Origin: Planctomycetota bacterium | Lineage (GTDB): Bacteria; Planctomycetota; Phycisphaerae; Sedimentisphaerales; Anaerobacaceae | Length of the DNA: 17,924 bases | NCBI GenBank assembly: GCA_026386835.1 | Contig: JAPLMV010000061.1 | Span: 1-17,924 of the forward strand | Direction: 5' to 3' | Shown here: positions 9,101-15,444 of the stretch, one piece after another | Layout: each line of letters opens with the position of its first letter | How positions within the stretch are numbered: the stretch's first letter is position 1 | Position numbers and translations under genes: made by a program | Notes under the pieces: generated by a model | Database searches by the model: none | The model's input: only the letters and a program-made list of their open reading frames with translations | What the model was told of the DNA's origin: nothing

Positions 9101-9272
9101 GCGACAGCCCTGGCGCGTTACTTACGATTTCGACCTGTACATTTGTTACATCCGGGAAGGCATCGATGGGCATCGTTTTAAATGCGATTGCACCCATGCC
9201 GATTATTGCAACGATGAGAATCATGACCATTAACCTGTTGCTCATCGCAAGACTCATTAATTTTTCAATCAT
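6135..9272 (-). CDS. Heavy-metal efflux RND pump, CzcA/CusA family
   Basis: The inner-membrane, proton-driven component of a three-part efflux complex that moves metal ions from periplasm or cytosol to the outside. At 1045 residues it is full length: TM1, the periplasmic porter region, TM2-6, the second porter region and TM8-12. Family pieces include MPIDAFPDVTNVQVEI near the start, LKGENSREVV near residue 300 and GREFIPVMDEGAF after TM7. In TM4 the proton-relay residues are Asp412 and Glu419 (IIDATIIQVEN). The extra Asp of CzcA (Asp402) is Ser406 here, as in CusA-like pumps. The three CusA copper-binding methionines align to Asp, Lys (VEKTG) and Glu (RIDELVAG), so copper/silver export is not indicated. 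The metal is therefore unresolved. GAGG lies about 8 nt before ATG; the adaptor gene ends 37 nt upstream. Confidence 0.93.
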   Translation of the reverse strand: MIEKLMSLAMSNRLMVMILIVAIIGMGAIAFKTMPIDAFPDVTNVQVEIVSNAPGLSPLEIEKFVTYPVEMSMRGIPGLETMRSITKYGLSVVTLVFKDDVDIYFARQLVFERLTSAKENLPAGVETGMGPITTAMGEIYQYTLEGKEPSDPNEKVTYLTELRTLQDWVIAPILKGLTGVNEINSFGGYLKQFQILLRPDKLLTYKISVQDVFEAIAQNNQNVGGNIIETPAEQYVIRGIGLIRDEADIGNIVLKSHDGVPVFVKDVADVSAGHAIRQGLAIKDGKGETVGGVVLMLKGENSREVVKRVKDKVEEINASTVLPNRIKLKPYYDRSEIVDKSIRTVSKTLAEGAVLVVIVLFLLLRSLRAALIVILALPLSMLLTFIVMKYMGLNANLMSLGGLAISIGMIIDATIIQVENVQRHLGNLKNKDHKLATVFKAVLEVRKPSIFGEFIIALTFIPIIMLRGMEGKMFAPLAYTVAIALFASMFLSIFIIPVLCSFFLKIGDEKESPIMKWAKSIYLPMLSWAMGRRAIVVSISAVLIIVAVASVPLLGREFIPVMDEGAFDMDIQLPPGTSLERSAMIAQMVQKRLMEFEELETVIGKTGQTGIAIEARGVEKTGFVGSLKPRSEWKNAKNREELFEKMRAKVEDIPGISYGFSQPIQCRIDELVAGTRAQVIVKLFGDDSEILKQKAGEIAVVLASVKGNTDIVTEVIAGQPYVSIKVNRNKIARYGMNVSDVLNVIEIALGGKPASKIYQDSRIFDLVLRLPSESRNSAQSLSEIMIDSKQGYSIPLSQLAEVTVEEGPVQISRDNAQRRMAIELNIQGRDIGSFVADAQRLIKEKVILPSGYYVEWGGQFENQKQAMRRLAIITPLIIAVILLLLFITFNSLGLAALVIVTLPFAMVGGIFALHLTGLYLSVPASVGFIVLFGVAVLNGIVLVSCILQMRASGMNVEEAVLTACKYRLRPILMTASITIFSLVPMILATGPGSEVQKPLAIIVVGGLITSTLATLLVLPTIYSWFERRKSDQETEELAYEIMKEN

Positions 9273-9309
9273 CTTTTAACCTCAAAACAGATTGATAAAT
9301 GCTTCACAA

Positions 9310-10362
9310 TCAATGTCCGCCGCAAGGGTCTTCATTTGACTTTGTCATTTCTGACTTAAGAGTGAATGCCCCTTTGGCAACATACTTCTGACCAGGTTCC
9401 AAACCAGATACAATTTCAGCGAATTCGCCATTCATTTTGCCAAGCCCGACTTCCTGCGGCGAAAAACCATCTTCTTTCACAATAAACACAAAGGGTTTGT
9501 TTTCCATGGTTACAATGGCTTCTTTGGTCACAACAATTTTACAATCCACCTGGTCAACATAAATGCTTGCAGTTGCGAAGGTGCCCGGCCGCCACATTCC
9601 ATCCTCATTTGGCAGGACAATCCTCGCAAGAGCGGTTCTGGTATTTTCCTCCAGCACACTGCTGACATAACTGACGACACCTTCACCCTGATTGTGCTCG
9701 GTCTTGATCACGGCCTTTTGACTGCACCTGACTGTTGGCAAGTCCTTCTGATGAACATTTACCTTCACCCATACATTGCTTATGTCCGCAACTACAAACG
9801 GTTCTGAATCATCTTTGAGCACTTCACCGAGCGTAATATGCTTTTCGATAATTGTGCCGGCTATGGGCGTAATAACTTCGTAGACAATAAAGGATTCGTC
9901 AGGTTGATTTGACAGAGTTTCAAGATACTCTTGCGAAAACCCCAAGGCATGCAGCTTCTGCTTGGCCGAACGCATTTCGATCTGGGCATCAGCCATATCA
10001 CGTTTGGCATTGAGGTACTCCTGTTCAGCGGTAATCTTCTTTTCCCAGAGATTCTTTTCACGTTCAAACATCGTTTGCGCAAGGGCGATTTTTTCCTTTG
10101 CTCCAAGATAACCGGCTCTATAGTCAGCCAGTTCGCGGCTGTGTATAACGGCAAGTACCTCGCCGGCCCTGACTTTATCGCCAAGGTTTTTTGACACAGA
10201 GCGGACAACACCACCAAGCCTGGGGACTATATGTGCAACAGCATCGGCATTTAATGTGATTTCAGCGGGTAAGGTCGTATGCGTCCCGATTGTGCCGCCT
10301 TGTGCCTGAGCAATTTCGATTCCGAAATCCTTGATTGCGGTATCCTTCAATTTAACAATCAC
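9310..10362 (-). CDS. Efflux periplasmic adaptor (CzcB/CusB type), N-terminus apparently lost
   Basis: A membrane fusion protein that would link the RND pump to the outer-membrane channel in the periplasm. The core is intact: first lipoyl half at residues 45-73 (VPRLGGVV, LGDKVRAGEVL), a helical hairpin at 75-140, second lipoyl half near 160-183 (ITPIAGTIIEKHITLGEVL), then beta-barrel and membrane-proximal domains. It ends in CGGH. The first usable start is GTG 10362, which overlaps the stop of the upstream gene (GTGA). This product has no signal peptide, which an adaptor needs. The frame stays open for 54 more codons upstream (to 10524) and encodes a signal-like and His-rich segment with no start codon. 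It is either a broken gene, an assembly artefact or a gene translated by frameshift. Family assignment is firm; the functional state is doubtful. Confidence 0.85.
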   Translation of the reverse strand: MIVKLKDTAIKDFGIEIAQAQGGTIGTHTTLPAEITLNADAVAHIVPRLGGVVRSVSKNLGDKVRAGEVLAVIHSRELADYRAGYLGAKEKIALAQTMFEREKNLWEKKITAEQEYLNAKRDMADAQIEMRSAKQKLHALGFSQEYLETLSNQPDESFIVYEVITPIAGTIIEKHITLGEVLKDDSEPFVVADISNVWVKVNVHQKDLPTVRCSQKAVIKTEHNQGEGVVSYVSSVLEENTRTALARIVLPNEDGMWRPGTFATASIYVDQVDCKIVVTKEAIVTMENKPFVFIVKEDGFSPQEVGLGKMNGEFAEIVSGLEPGQKYVAKGAFTLKSEMTKSNEDPCGGH

Positions 10363-11696
10363 TTCATGCCCATGCTCATCCGTTCCGCTTTCAGCCTCAT
10401 GGTTGTGTGCATCAGTTGTGATAGTTGGGTTATCGTGAGTATCCTGGCATGTCGCCTGACTTTTGGCCGCATTGGCCGCAAAGACGCCGGAAAAATAAAT
10501 ACAACTACCGATGGCTGTTTTGCCTCAAAAAGCGTTCGCTGCGCATCAAGCAAGTCGAGATATCCGAATTTTCCGTAGCTGTAGCCCTCCTGGGTGGCAT
10601 CAAACACCTGCTGCGAAGCTGGAATTATCTTTTCCTTCAAGTTGATCGTTTGCTCATAGGCTGACAGCATGGACTTATATGCGTCAACTAATTGGGTCTG
10701 GATAGCAACCTCCGCCTGCCGCGTCAGTTCTCGCGTCTTATTAAGCTGTGCGTGTGCGGCGCTGATATTGCCCTGATTCCTGTTAAATATCGGCAGCGGC
10801 ATTGAAACGCCCACGACAAAAGCGGTATCATCCGGGCCGGCTAAATATTTCGTTCCTGCCAAAATGGTTACATCGGGAACAGATTTTGATTTTTCGAGGG
10901 CGACTACCGCGCGTCTGTGGCTCAATTCGGATTTCCAGCGGGCCATGTCGGGATTATTCGCCGCCTGCGCAGAAAACTCTTCAAACGTGCCATGCAGTTT
11001 GGTTTCAAATATATCACCTTTGAGTCCCGCAAACATTGGTTGAGAACTACCACAAAATGATGCAAGTTTTGTGTGGGCAATGTCGAGGCTGCGTTTGCTT
11101 TTATCAAGTTCTATCTGGCTTGCGGCCACACTCACATCGGCCTTGGTTTCCTCCAGCGGCGACACTTTCCCCGCGCTGACCCGCTGGCCGACAGCGTATT
11201 TGACCTCGGCGGCAAGCTTATTGAGTCGTTCAGCAAGAACCGTTCGCTCCTTTGCGGCAAGAACTTCAGTAAATGCTTTAGCGGCTTCAGTAAATAGGTC
11301 CAGCCGCTTGGCCTTGTAATCCCAATCCGCCAGTTCCTTGTCAATGTTGGCCGCATGGGTGCGTTTGGCTCTTTTTCCGGCAAGCTCGATAAGTTGGCTG
11401 ACTTCAAATGTGGTTTCGGCCGCATCAAAACCTCTCATTTCACCGGTGCCGCCAAATTCTTCCGTTCTTACCCCCAGTTCCGGATTGGGCAAAAGACTGC
11501 TTTGAAGAGCCTGCGCCTCCCTCGCCCGGGTCTCATACGAATATGCCGATAATTCAGGGTTGCGTACTAACGTAAGTGCCAGCACATCGCCCAAGCTTAA
11601 TATCCCGTTGGGTTCACCATCGGTGGGCAACGCGACATCCTGTGCCTGAACCTGACAAACAAAAAGAGAAACCAATATCAATAAATAAATATACAT
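10359..11696 (-). CDS. Outer-membrane efflux channel protein (CzcC/CusC, TolC-like), C-terminus replaced
   Basis: The outer-membrane duct of the efflux complex. A signal peptide is visible (residues 1-18, ending CQVQAQ). Two OEP repeats follow, with typical pieces LALTLVRNPELSAY, LLPNPELGV, VSMPLPIFNRNQGN and GYLDLLDAQRTLFEAKQ. ATG 11696 has GGAG about 6 nt upstream. Up to Gln394 it follows the family. Normal members continue about 20-25 residues with a helical tail. Here the last 51 residues are basic and unlike any efflux protein, because the frame runs through sequence that encodes the adaptor's N-terminus in another frame. The stop at 10359-10361 overlaps the adaptor's GTG. The tail is therefore probably the product of a deletion. 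Family call secure; whether the channel still folds and assembles is unclear. Confidence 0.88.
   Translation of the reverse strand: MYIYLLILVSLFVCQVQAQDVALPTDGEPNGILSLGDVLALTLVRNPELSAYSYETRAREAQALQSSLLPNPELGVRTEEFGGTGEMRGFDAAETTFEVSQLIELAGKRAKRTHAANIDKELADWDYKAKRLDLFTEAAKAFTEVLAAKERTVLAERLNKLAAEVKYAVGQRVSAGKVSPLEETKADVSVAASQIELDKSKRSLDIAHTKLASFCGSSQPMFAGLKGDIFETKLHGTFEEFSAQAANNPDMARWKSELSHRRAVVALEKSKSVPDVTILAGTKYLAGPDDTAFVVGVSMPLPIFNRNQGNISAAHAQLNKTRELTRQAEVAIQTQLVDAYKSMLSAYEQTINLKEKIIPASQQVFDATQEGYSYGKFGYLDLLDAQRTLFEAKQPSVVVFIFPASLRPMRPKVRRHARILTITQLSQLMHTTMRLKAERMSMGMK
10363..10524 (-). other. Open frame encoding an orphan signal-peptide-like and His-rich segment of the adaptor
   Basis: In frame with the adaptor, these 54 codons read first as a hydrophobic stretch ending in small residues (AIGSCIYFSGVFAANAA), like the end of a signal peptide. 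A His/Asp/Glu-rich stretch follows (DTHDNP, DAHNHEAES, DEHGHE), like the metal-binding N-terminal region of CzcB-type adaptors. There is no ATG, GTG or TTG in the segment, and a TGA at 10525-10527 closes it upstream. The initiator and first residues of the signal peptide appear to be missing. Confidence 0.7.
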
Positions 11697-11766
11697 ACCC
11701 GCTCCATAAAATAAGTAGAATTGTCGCGCGGAAATTGCGCAAAACGCATGAAAACTGGAACGGTTC

Positions 11767-12144
11767 TCAGATGATTAGAATGCTTGAACCGATAAGATCA
11801 GAAGCCGAGATATTAGGCTCAATATGACAAGATATACGGGATGTTTTTTGCTCAACTGCCTGGCAGAAAATTGTGTTTTTGATCAGTGGTATATTAATCT
11901 TGTTGCCAAAAACAATCCGGTGTGTTTCGCCGATTGCAGGCTTGAAATCAGAACAATCACCGCAATTGCCGATCTCAGTCGAAGATGCCCCTTGGAATGG
12001 ATTAATATCGCAGGCAAAGGAACCAAACTCAATTTGTACGCCACCTCCTTCGGGCATACAGATTATAACCGGCGCATTTACAAAAACCATAACCGGCAAA
12101 TAAATTACCAGCAAAGCAACCTGTATATAAGCCCTATGATTCAT
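11767..12144 (-). CDS. Small Cys-rich exported protein heading the efflux operon
   Basis: A 125-residue protein I cannot name. Residues 6-24 are hydrophobic and look like a signal peptide or N-terminal anchor. The rest carries six cysteines (29, 45, 61, 64, 94, 106), including a CxxC (CGDCSDF at 61-67). It follows its own promoter and ends 70 nt before the outer-membrane factor gene on the same strand, so it is probably the first gene of the metal efflux operon. From memory, similar short exported proteins with a paired-Cys motif occur before czcCBA-type genes in planctomycete-like genomes; I cannot verify this here. A periplasmic metal-binding or sensing role is a guess from context. There is no Shine-Dalgarno before ATG 12144. 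Overlapping frames on the + strand are less plausible. Confidence 0.6.
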   Translation of the reverse strand: MNHRAYIQVALLVIYLPVMVFVNAPVIICMPEGGGVQIEFGSFACDINPFQGASSTEIGNCGDCSDFKPAIGETHRIVFGNKINIPLIKNTIFCQAVEQKTSRISCHIEPNISASDLIGSSILII

Positions 12145-12152
12145 GAATTATA

Positions 12153-12181
12153 AGTATACCACAAATTCAGGTTTCATACAA
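12153..12181 (-). promoter_or_regulatory. Predicted promoter of the efflux operon, leaderless geometry
   Basis: On the - strand, TTGTAT (12181-12176) and TATACT (12158-12153) are separated by exactly 17 nt. Eight nt then lead to the ATG at 12144, so transcription would begin at or next to the start codon, and no Shine-Dalgarno is seen. No clear dyad for a metal-responsive activator lies between the boxes. Confidence 0.55.
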
Positions 12182-12325
12182 ATGAAAAATCGTTCTCACC
12201 CAAAAAAGTTGGTAACTATATGATATAAGTAATACATAAGTACTTTTGATTTAATGCGTTAAGGCGACCGCATATATAGGTATACTGTCATTGCTATCAC
12301 AAACAATGGGGCAGGCAAAATTGAG

Positions 12326-12354
12326 TTGTGGTATGAGCCGAATCCACTTATAAT
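12326..12354 (+). promoter_or_regulatory. glmS: Predicted promoter of glmS
   Basis: TTGTGG (12326-12331) and a perfect TATAAT (12349-12354) are separated by 17 nt. The -10 box is 34 nt before ATG 12389, leaving a leader of about 27 nt with AAGGA at 12375-12379, 9 nt before the start. The leader is too short for a glmS ribozyme, and none is recognisable upstream. Confidence 0.6.
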
Positions 12355-12388
12355 AATTAAAACTAAATTGGTTTAAGGAAAACGCAAA

Positions 12389-14239
12389 ATGTGCGGTATA
12401 GTGGCTTATCTCGGTAAGAAAACGGCGCAGCCCATTCTCATTGAAGGCCTCAAACGACTCGAGTATCGCGGATACGATTCAGCTGGCCTGGCCATGCTCA
12501 GCGGCGGCATTATAAAAATCAAAAAAACAAAAGGAAGAATCAACGACCTTGAAAAAATCCTCGATAAGCCCATTGAATCCGAAACAATCGGTATTGGTCA
12601 TACCCGCTGGGCTACTCACGGCGAACCAAACTCCGTTAACGCCCATCCCCATCTTGACTACACCGGTAAAATCGTTGTTGTCCATAACGGCATCATCGAA
12701 AATTACAGCACACTGAAGACTTGGCTTCAGAGCGAAGGCGCCAAATTCGTCAGTGACACCGACACCGAAGTAATATCAAACCTCATCGGTTACTTTTACG
12801 CCACAGGCAATGGTGCTGCCGGCCAAAATAAATTCGAATGGGCAGTGCAGCGAGCACTCAAGGAAATCCACGGCACTTATGGTCTGGCAATCCTTTGCTC
12901 CGATTTCCCCGATACACTTATCGGGGCAAAGAATGGAAGCCCGCTGATTCTCGGTGTAGGCGATAGCGAGTATCTCCTCGCATCTGATGCCGCCGCCATC
13001 GTCGAACATACCACACAGGCAATATACCCTGCTAACAACGAAGTGGTCGTTATCACTGCTGCCGGTTTTCACACTAAAACCCTTGATAATGTCACTGTCA
13101 CCGAAACCATAAAGAAAATAGAATTTTCTCTCGAACAAATCGAGCTTGGCAGCTTCCCGCACCACATGCTCAAGGAAATTTTCGAACAGCCAAAATCCCT
13201 CAGCACCTGCATGGGCGGCAGAATTGACATCCAGAACAACCGCATCAAGCTCGGCGGAATCGCTTCCTATCTTCGCGAATTAACGCGCACCAGACGCATT
13301 ATTTTTACTGCTTGCGGAACAGCATTTCATGCAGGCCTGGTCGGTGAATTTCTGTTTGAACACCTTGCCAGAATCCCGACCGAAACAGAATACGCCAGTG
13401 AATTTCGCTATCGAAACCCCATCCTCGAAGACGGCACCGTCGTCATCGCAATCAGCCAGTCCGGCGAAACCGCAGACACCCTGGCTGCGGTCGAACAGGC
13501 CAAAGAACGCGGCGCAACGGTACTTGGCATCGTAAACGTCGTCGGTTCCTCGATAGCAAGAACCACCGACGCCGGAATATATCTCCACGCAGGCCCCGAA
13601 ATAGGAGTAGCCAGCACCAAGGCCTTTACCGCTCAGGTCGCAGTTCTTTCAATGCTCGCCATAGAACTGGGCAGAAGAAGACACATCAGCAGCTTCCATG
13701 CCACCGAATGTATGAAAGAGCTTGCCAAGATACCGGATAAAATAAGTCGAATACTTCAGCAGTCCGACCATATCAAACAAATCGCCGCCGCCAACATCGA
13801 CAGGAATAACTGGCTCTTCCTTGGCCGCGGCTTCAATTACCCCGTTGCCCTCGAAGGTGCGCTAAAGCTCAAGGAAATAAGCTACATCCACGCCGAAGGC
13901 CTGCCCGCCGCCGAAATGAAACACGGCCCCATCGCACTGATTGTCGATGGAATGCCTGCCGTCTTCATCGCAACCGAAGGTCCCCAGTACGACAAAATCA
14001 TGGGCAACATCGCTGAGGTCAAGGCCCGCGGCGGAAAAATCATAGTCGTCGCAACAGAAGGCGACAACAACATTAAAAAGTACGCCGACCATCTGATTAC
14101 TGTTCCCGACGCACCGGAGATTTTCCAGCCGATGCTTACCGTCATCCCGCTGCAGCTTATGGCTTACCACGCCGCAGTGCTTCGCGGCCACGATGTTGAC
14201 AAACCCCGAAACCTCGCAAAAAGCGTCACCGTCGAATGA
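12389..14239 (+). CDS. glmS: Glutamine--fructose-6-phosphate aminotransferase (isomerizing)
   Basis: Makes glucosamine-6-phosphate from fructose-6-phosphate and glutamine, the first step toward UDP-GlcNAc for cell wall and lipopolysaccharide, in the cytoplasm. The 616-residue protein is full length. The N-terminal class II glutaminase (about residues 2-235) has nucleophile Cys2 (MCGIVAYLG), HTRWATHGEP, HNGIIENY and SDTDTEV. The isomerase half has two SIS domains, with FTACGTAFHAG, ISQSGETADT and PEIGVASTKAFTAQ in the first and FLGRGFNYPVALEGALKLKE in the second. The C-terminal loop LAKSVTVE carries the Schiff-base lysine (Lys611). Its stop overlaps the next start as ATGA, so the downstream pseudopilin is translationally coupled to it. 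Confidence 0.98.
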   Translation: MCGIVAYLGKKTAQPILIEGLKRLEYRGYDSAGLAMLSGGIIKIKKTKGRINDLEKILDKPIESETIGIGHTRWATHGEPNSVNAHPHLDYTGKIVVVHNGIIENYSTLKTWLQSEGAKFVSDTDTEVISNLIGYFYATGNGAAGQNKFEWAVQRALKEIHGTYGLAILCSDFPDTLIGAKNGSPLILGVGDSEYLLASDAAAIVEHTTQAIYPANNEVVVITAAGFHTKTLDNVTVTETIKKIEFSLEQIELGSFPHHMLKEIFEQPKSLSTCMGGRIDIQNNRIKLGGIASYLRELTRTRRIIFTACGTAFHAGLVGEFLFEHLARIPTETEYASEFRYRNPILEDGTVVIAISQSGETADTLAAVEQAKERGATVLGIVNVVGSSIARTTDAGIYLHAGPEIGVASTKAFTAQVAVLSMLAIELGRRRHISSFHATECMKELAKIPDKISRILQQSDHIKQIAAANIDRNNWLFLGRGFNYPVALEGALKLKEISYIHAEGLPAAEMKHGPIALIVDGMPAVFIATEGPQYDKIMGNIAEVKARGGKIIVVATEGDNNIKKYADHLITVPDAPEIFQPMLTVIPLQLMAYHAAVLRGHDVDKPRNLAKSVTVE

Positions 14240-14985
14240 TGCCTGCCAAAAAAACCAAGCGAAGCGTGATTTCTGTTTTATCTAACCGCCGGCGGTTCGC
14301 CTTCACGCTTGTCGAACTGCTTGTCGTCATTGCTGTAATCGCGTTACTTATGGGCATATTAATACCATCTTTGGCCAAGGCAAGAATCATGGCTATGCGA
14401 ATGAAATGTTCGAGCAACCTGAGGCAAATCCATTTCGCAATTAATTCGTACCTTAGTTCAAACGGCGACACCTATCCTTGTGCCGATGACCCTCTTGCCG
14501 GCGGCTATTGGCTCTGGATGGGTCGCGGCCTGCGCGATTTTGCCCGGCCTCAGCTTTCCACCGATATAAACAAAAACAACCCTTCTGTTCTATTATGTCC
14601 CCAGGACCGCTCCGACCCTAATAAATACCAGTCCACAAGTTACGCCTACTCTATGGCCTTCTATCACAGCCCCCAGCAGATTGATGATATGAAAAGCATC
14701 GCCGACCAGTATGATAAAAACCTTGCGAAGCCCGCTGTCCCCCAGCGACCGGGGGGTGTCGCTCATCCTTCAAATAAAATCCTTCTGGGTGAGTGGTTCA
14801 GCAGCCATCTTAAACTCCCCGCAGGTACCAATGATGCCGGCTGGTGGTGTTCCAAAGGCGCACGAAAGTTCCTTTTCGCCGATGGCCACACCGCTTTCCT
14901 AAAAGCCGACAAAATCAATAAAGCCAACGACGGCTATCCAAACCCAAACGTAACACTCCACGGCCTTAAAGGTAAAGATTACTAA
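14236..14985 (+). CDS. Prepilin-type N-terminal methylation protein with FADGH motif (H-X9-DG family)
   Basis: A pseudopilin-like protein of 249 residues. The class III leader ends just before FTLVELLVVIAVIALLMGIL (residues 23-42), with the methylated Phe and Glu+5 of type II secretion/type IV pilin substrates. LIPSLAKAR and CSSNLRQIHFAINSYLSSNG follow, typical of the DUF1559-like proteins expanded in planctomycetes and Lentisphaerae. The C-terminal signature FLFADGHTAFL is the processing-associated H-X9-DG motif, but the His ten residues before the DG is Ser here. ATG 14236 overlaps the glmS stop (ATGA) and is followed by a second ATG at 14239. It would be cleaved by prepilin peptidase and placed in the membrane or an envelope assembly. 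Its link with glucosamine synthesis is only positional. Confidence 0.85.
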   Translation: MMPAKKTKRSVISVLSNRRRFAFTLVELLVVIAVIALLMGILIPSLAKARIMAMRMKCSSNLRQIHFAINSYLSSNGDTYPCADDPLAGGYWLWMGRGLRDFARPQLSTDINKNNPSVLLCPQDRSDPNKYQSTSYAYSMAFYHSPQQIDDMKSIADQYDKNLAKPAVPQRPGGVAHPSNKILLGEWFSSHLKLPAGTNDAGWWCSKGARKFLFADGHTAFLKADKINKANDGYPNPNVTLHGLKGKDY

Positions 14986-15000
14986 TCCAACACATACCCC

Positions 15001-15030
15001 AAATTTGCTCCGCAAATTTCCATGTTTTTT
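15001..15030 (+). terminator. Probable terminator of glmS-pseudopilin unit
   Basis: A perfect 8-bp inverted repeat, AAATTTGC / GCAAATTT, around a TCC loop at 15001-15019 starts 15 nt after the pseudopilin stop. Six T follow at 15025-15030 after a 5-nt gap. The stem is AT-rich, so strength is uncertain, but position and T-run fit intrinsic termination. Confidence 0.5.
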
Positions 15031-15137
15031 GAGAAGTTGAAAGTAGAGCAGTAGACCGCATTTGCGCAAGCTCTCCTGTTCGACTGTTCACCTGCCCCTA
15101 AGGGGCCTGCTCAAATGCTCTGTTGGTTAAAGGCCAA

Positions 15138-15224
15138 CGGAGCAGGAGGGATTCGAACCCCCGGTACCCTTACGGGTACAACGGTTTTCAAAACCGTCGC
15201 GATCAGCCGCTCTGCCACTGCTCC
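15138..15224 (-). tRNA. tRNA-Ser(UGA)
   Basis: An 87-nt class II tRNA. The acceptor stem GGAGCAG/CTGCTCC has G as discriminator base. The anticodon stem ACGGT/ACCGT encloses loop TTTGAAA, giving anticodon TGA, which reads UCA. The long variable arm GTACCC-GTAA-GGGTAC and T-loop TTCGAAT are typical of tRNA-Ser. CCA is not encoded (TTG follows), so it must be added after transcription. Selenocysteine tRNA is excluded because its anticodon would be TCA. Confidence 0.96.
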
Positions 15225-15245
15225 GTATTATTTTCAGCCCGTCAT

Positions 15246-15273
15246 TCTATAGTTTTAATTGCCCATCTTGCAA
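15246..15273 (-). promoter_or_regulatory. Predicted promoter of tRNA-Ser
   Basis: On the - strand, TTGCAA (15273-15268) and TATAGA (15251-15246) are 16 nt apart. The -10 box lies 21 nt before the mature tRNA 5' end, a usual distance for a short trimmed leader. Confidence 0.5.
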
Positions 15274-15395
15274 GCAAATTTGCCTGTTTTCGGCGATAGC
15301 CAACTTAAAATCTGAAGTGCCGAGCATAAATTTTTTCCGCCGCAAGCCCGATACCCGCCGCCGGATGACATTCCATAGATATTTATTCAAGATAA

Positions 15396-15424
15396 TTGAC
15401 CCCAGAGTCCGAAAATAATAATAT
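15396..15424 (+). promoter_or_regulatory. Predicted promoter of the HTH/coiled-coil gene
   Basis: TTGACC (15396-15401) and TAATAT (15419-15424) are separated by exactly 17 nt, 22 nt before ATG 15447. The open frame can be extended back to a TTG at 15396, but that TTG is the first triplet of this -35 box. The promoter reading is better and moves the translation start to 15447 or 15450. Confidence 0.55.
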
Positions 15425-15444
15425 TAATATTATTGAACTGGGTC
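15398..15444. promoter_or_regulatory. Nested dyad over the promoter: 18-bp palindrome inside GACC(C)CAG/CTGGGTC arms
   Basis: AATAATATT/AATATTATT at 15417-15434 is a perfect 18-bp palindrome that covers the -10 box and reaches the expected transcription start. Outside it, GACCCCAG (15398-15405) and CTGGGTC (15438-15444) form an imperfect outer dyad with one extra C. The outer right arm ends 2 nt before ATG 15447. The placement is what a repressor operator would have; the binding protein is unknown. Confidence 0.5.

Noticed and set aside
10425..10664. A + strand open frame of 79 codons across the channel/adaptor junction
   Set aside because: No motif or ribosome binding site; the two - strand frames explain the sequence.
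11824..12153. A + strand open frame of 109 codons opposite the small Cys-rich gene
   Set aside because: The - strand reading has a signal-like N-terminus, a promoter and operon context; the + strand frame has none of these.
12155..12388. A glmS ribozyme or riboswitch upstream of glmS
   Set aside because: The predicted leader is about 27 nt and no ribozyme core is recognisable; the family is mainly in Firmicutes.
12389..14239. Several open frames of 60-130 codons antisense to glmS
   Set aside because: They mirror the codon bias of glmS, are low in recognisable motifs and sit inside a certain gene.
15138..15224. Selenocysteine tRNA
   Set aside because: The anticodon is TGA (serine), not TCA, and the acceptor stem is 7 bp.
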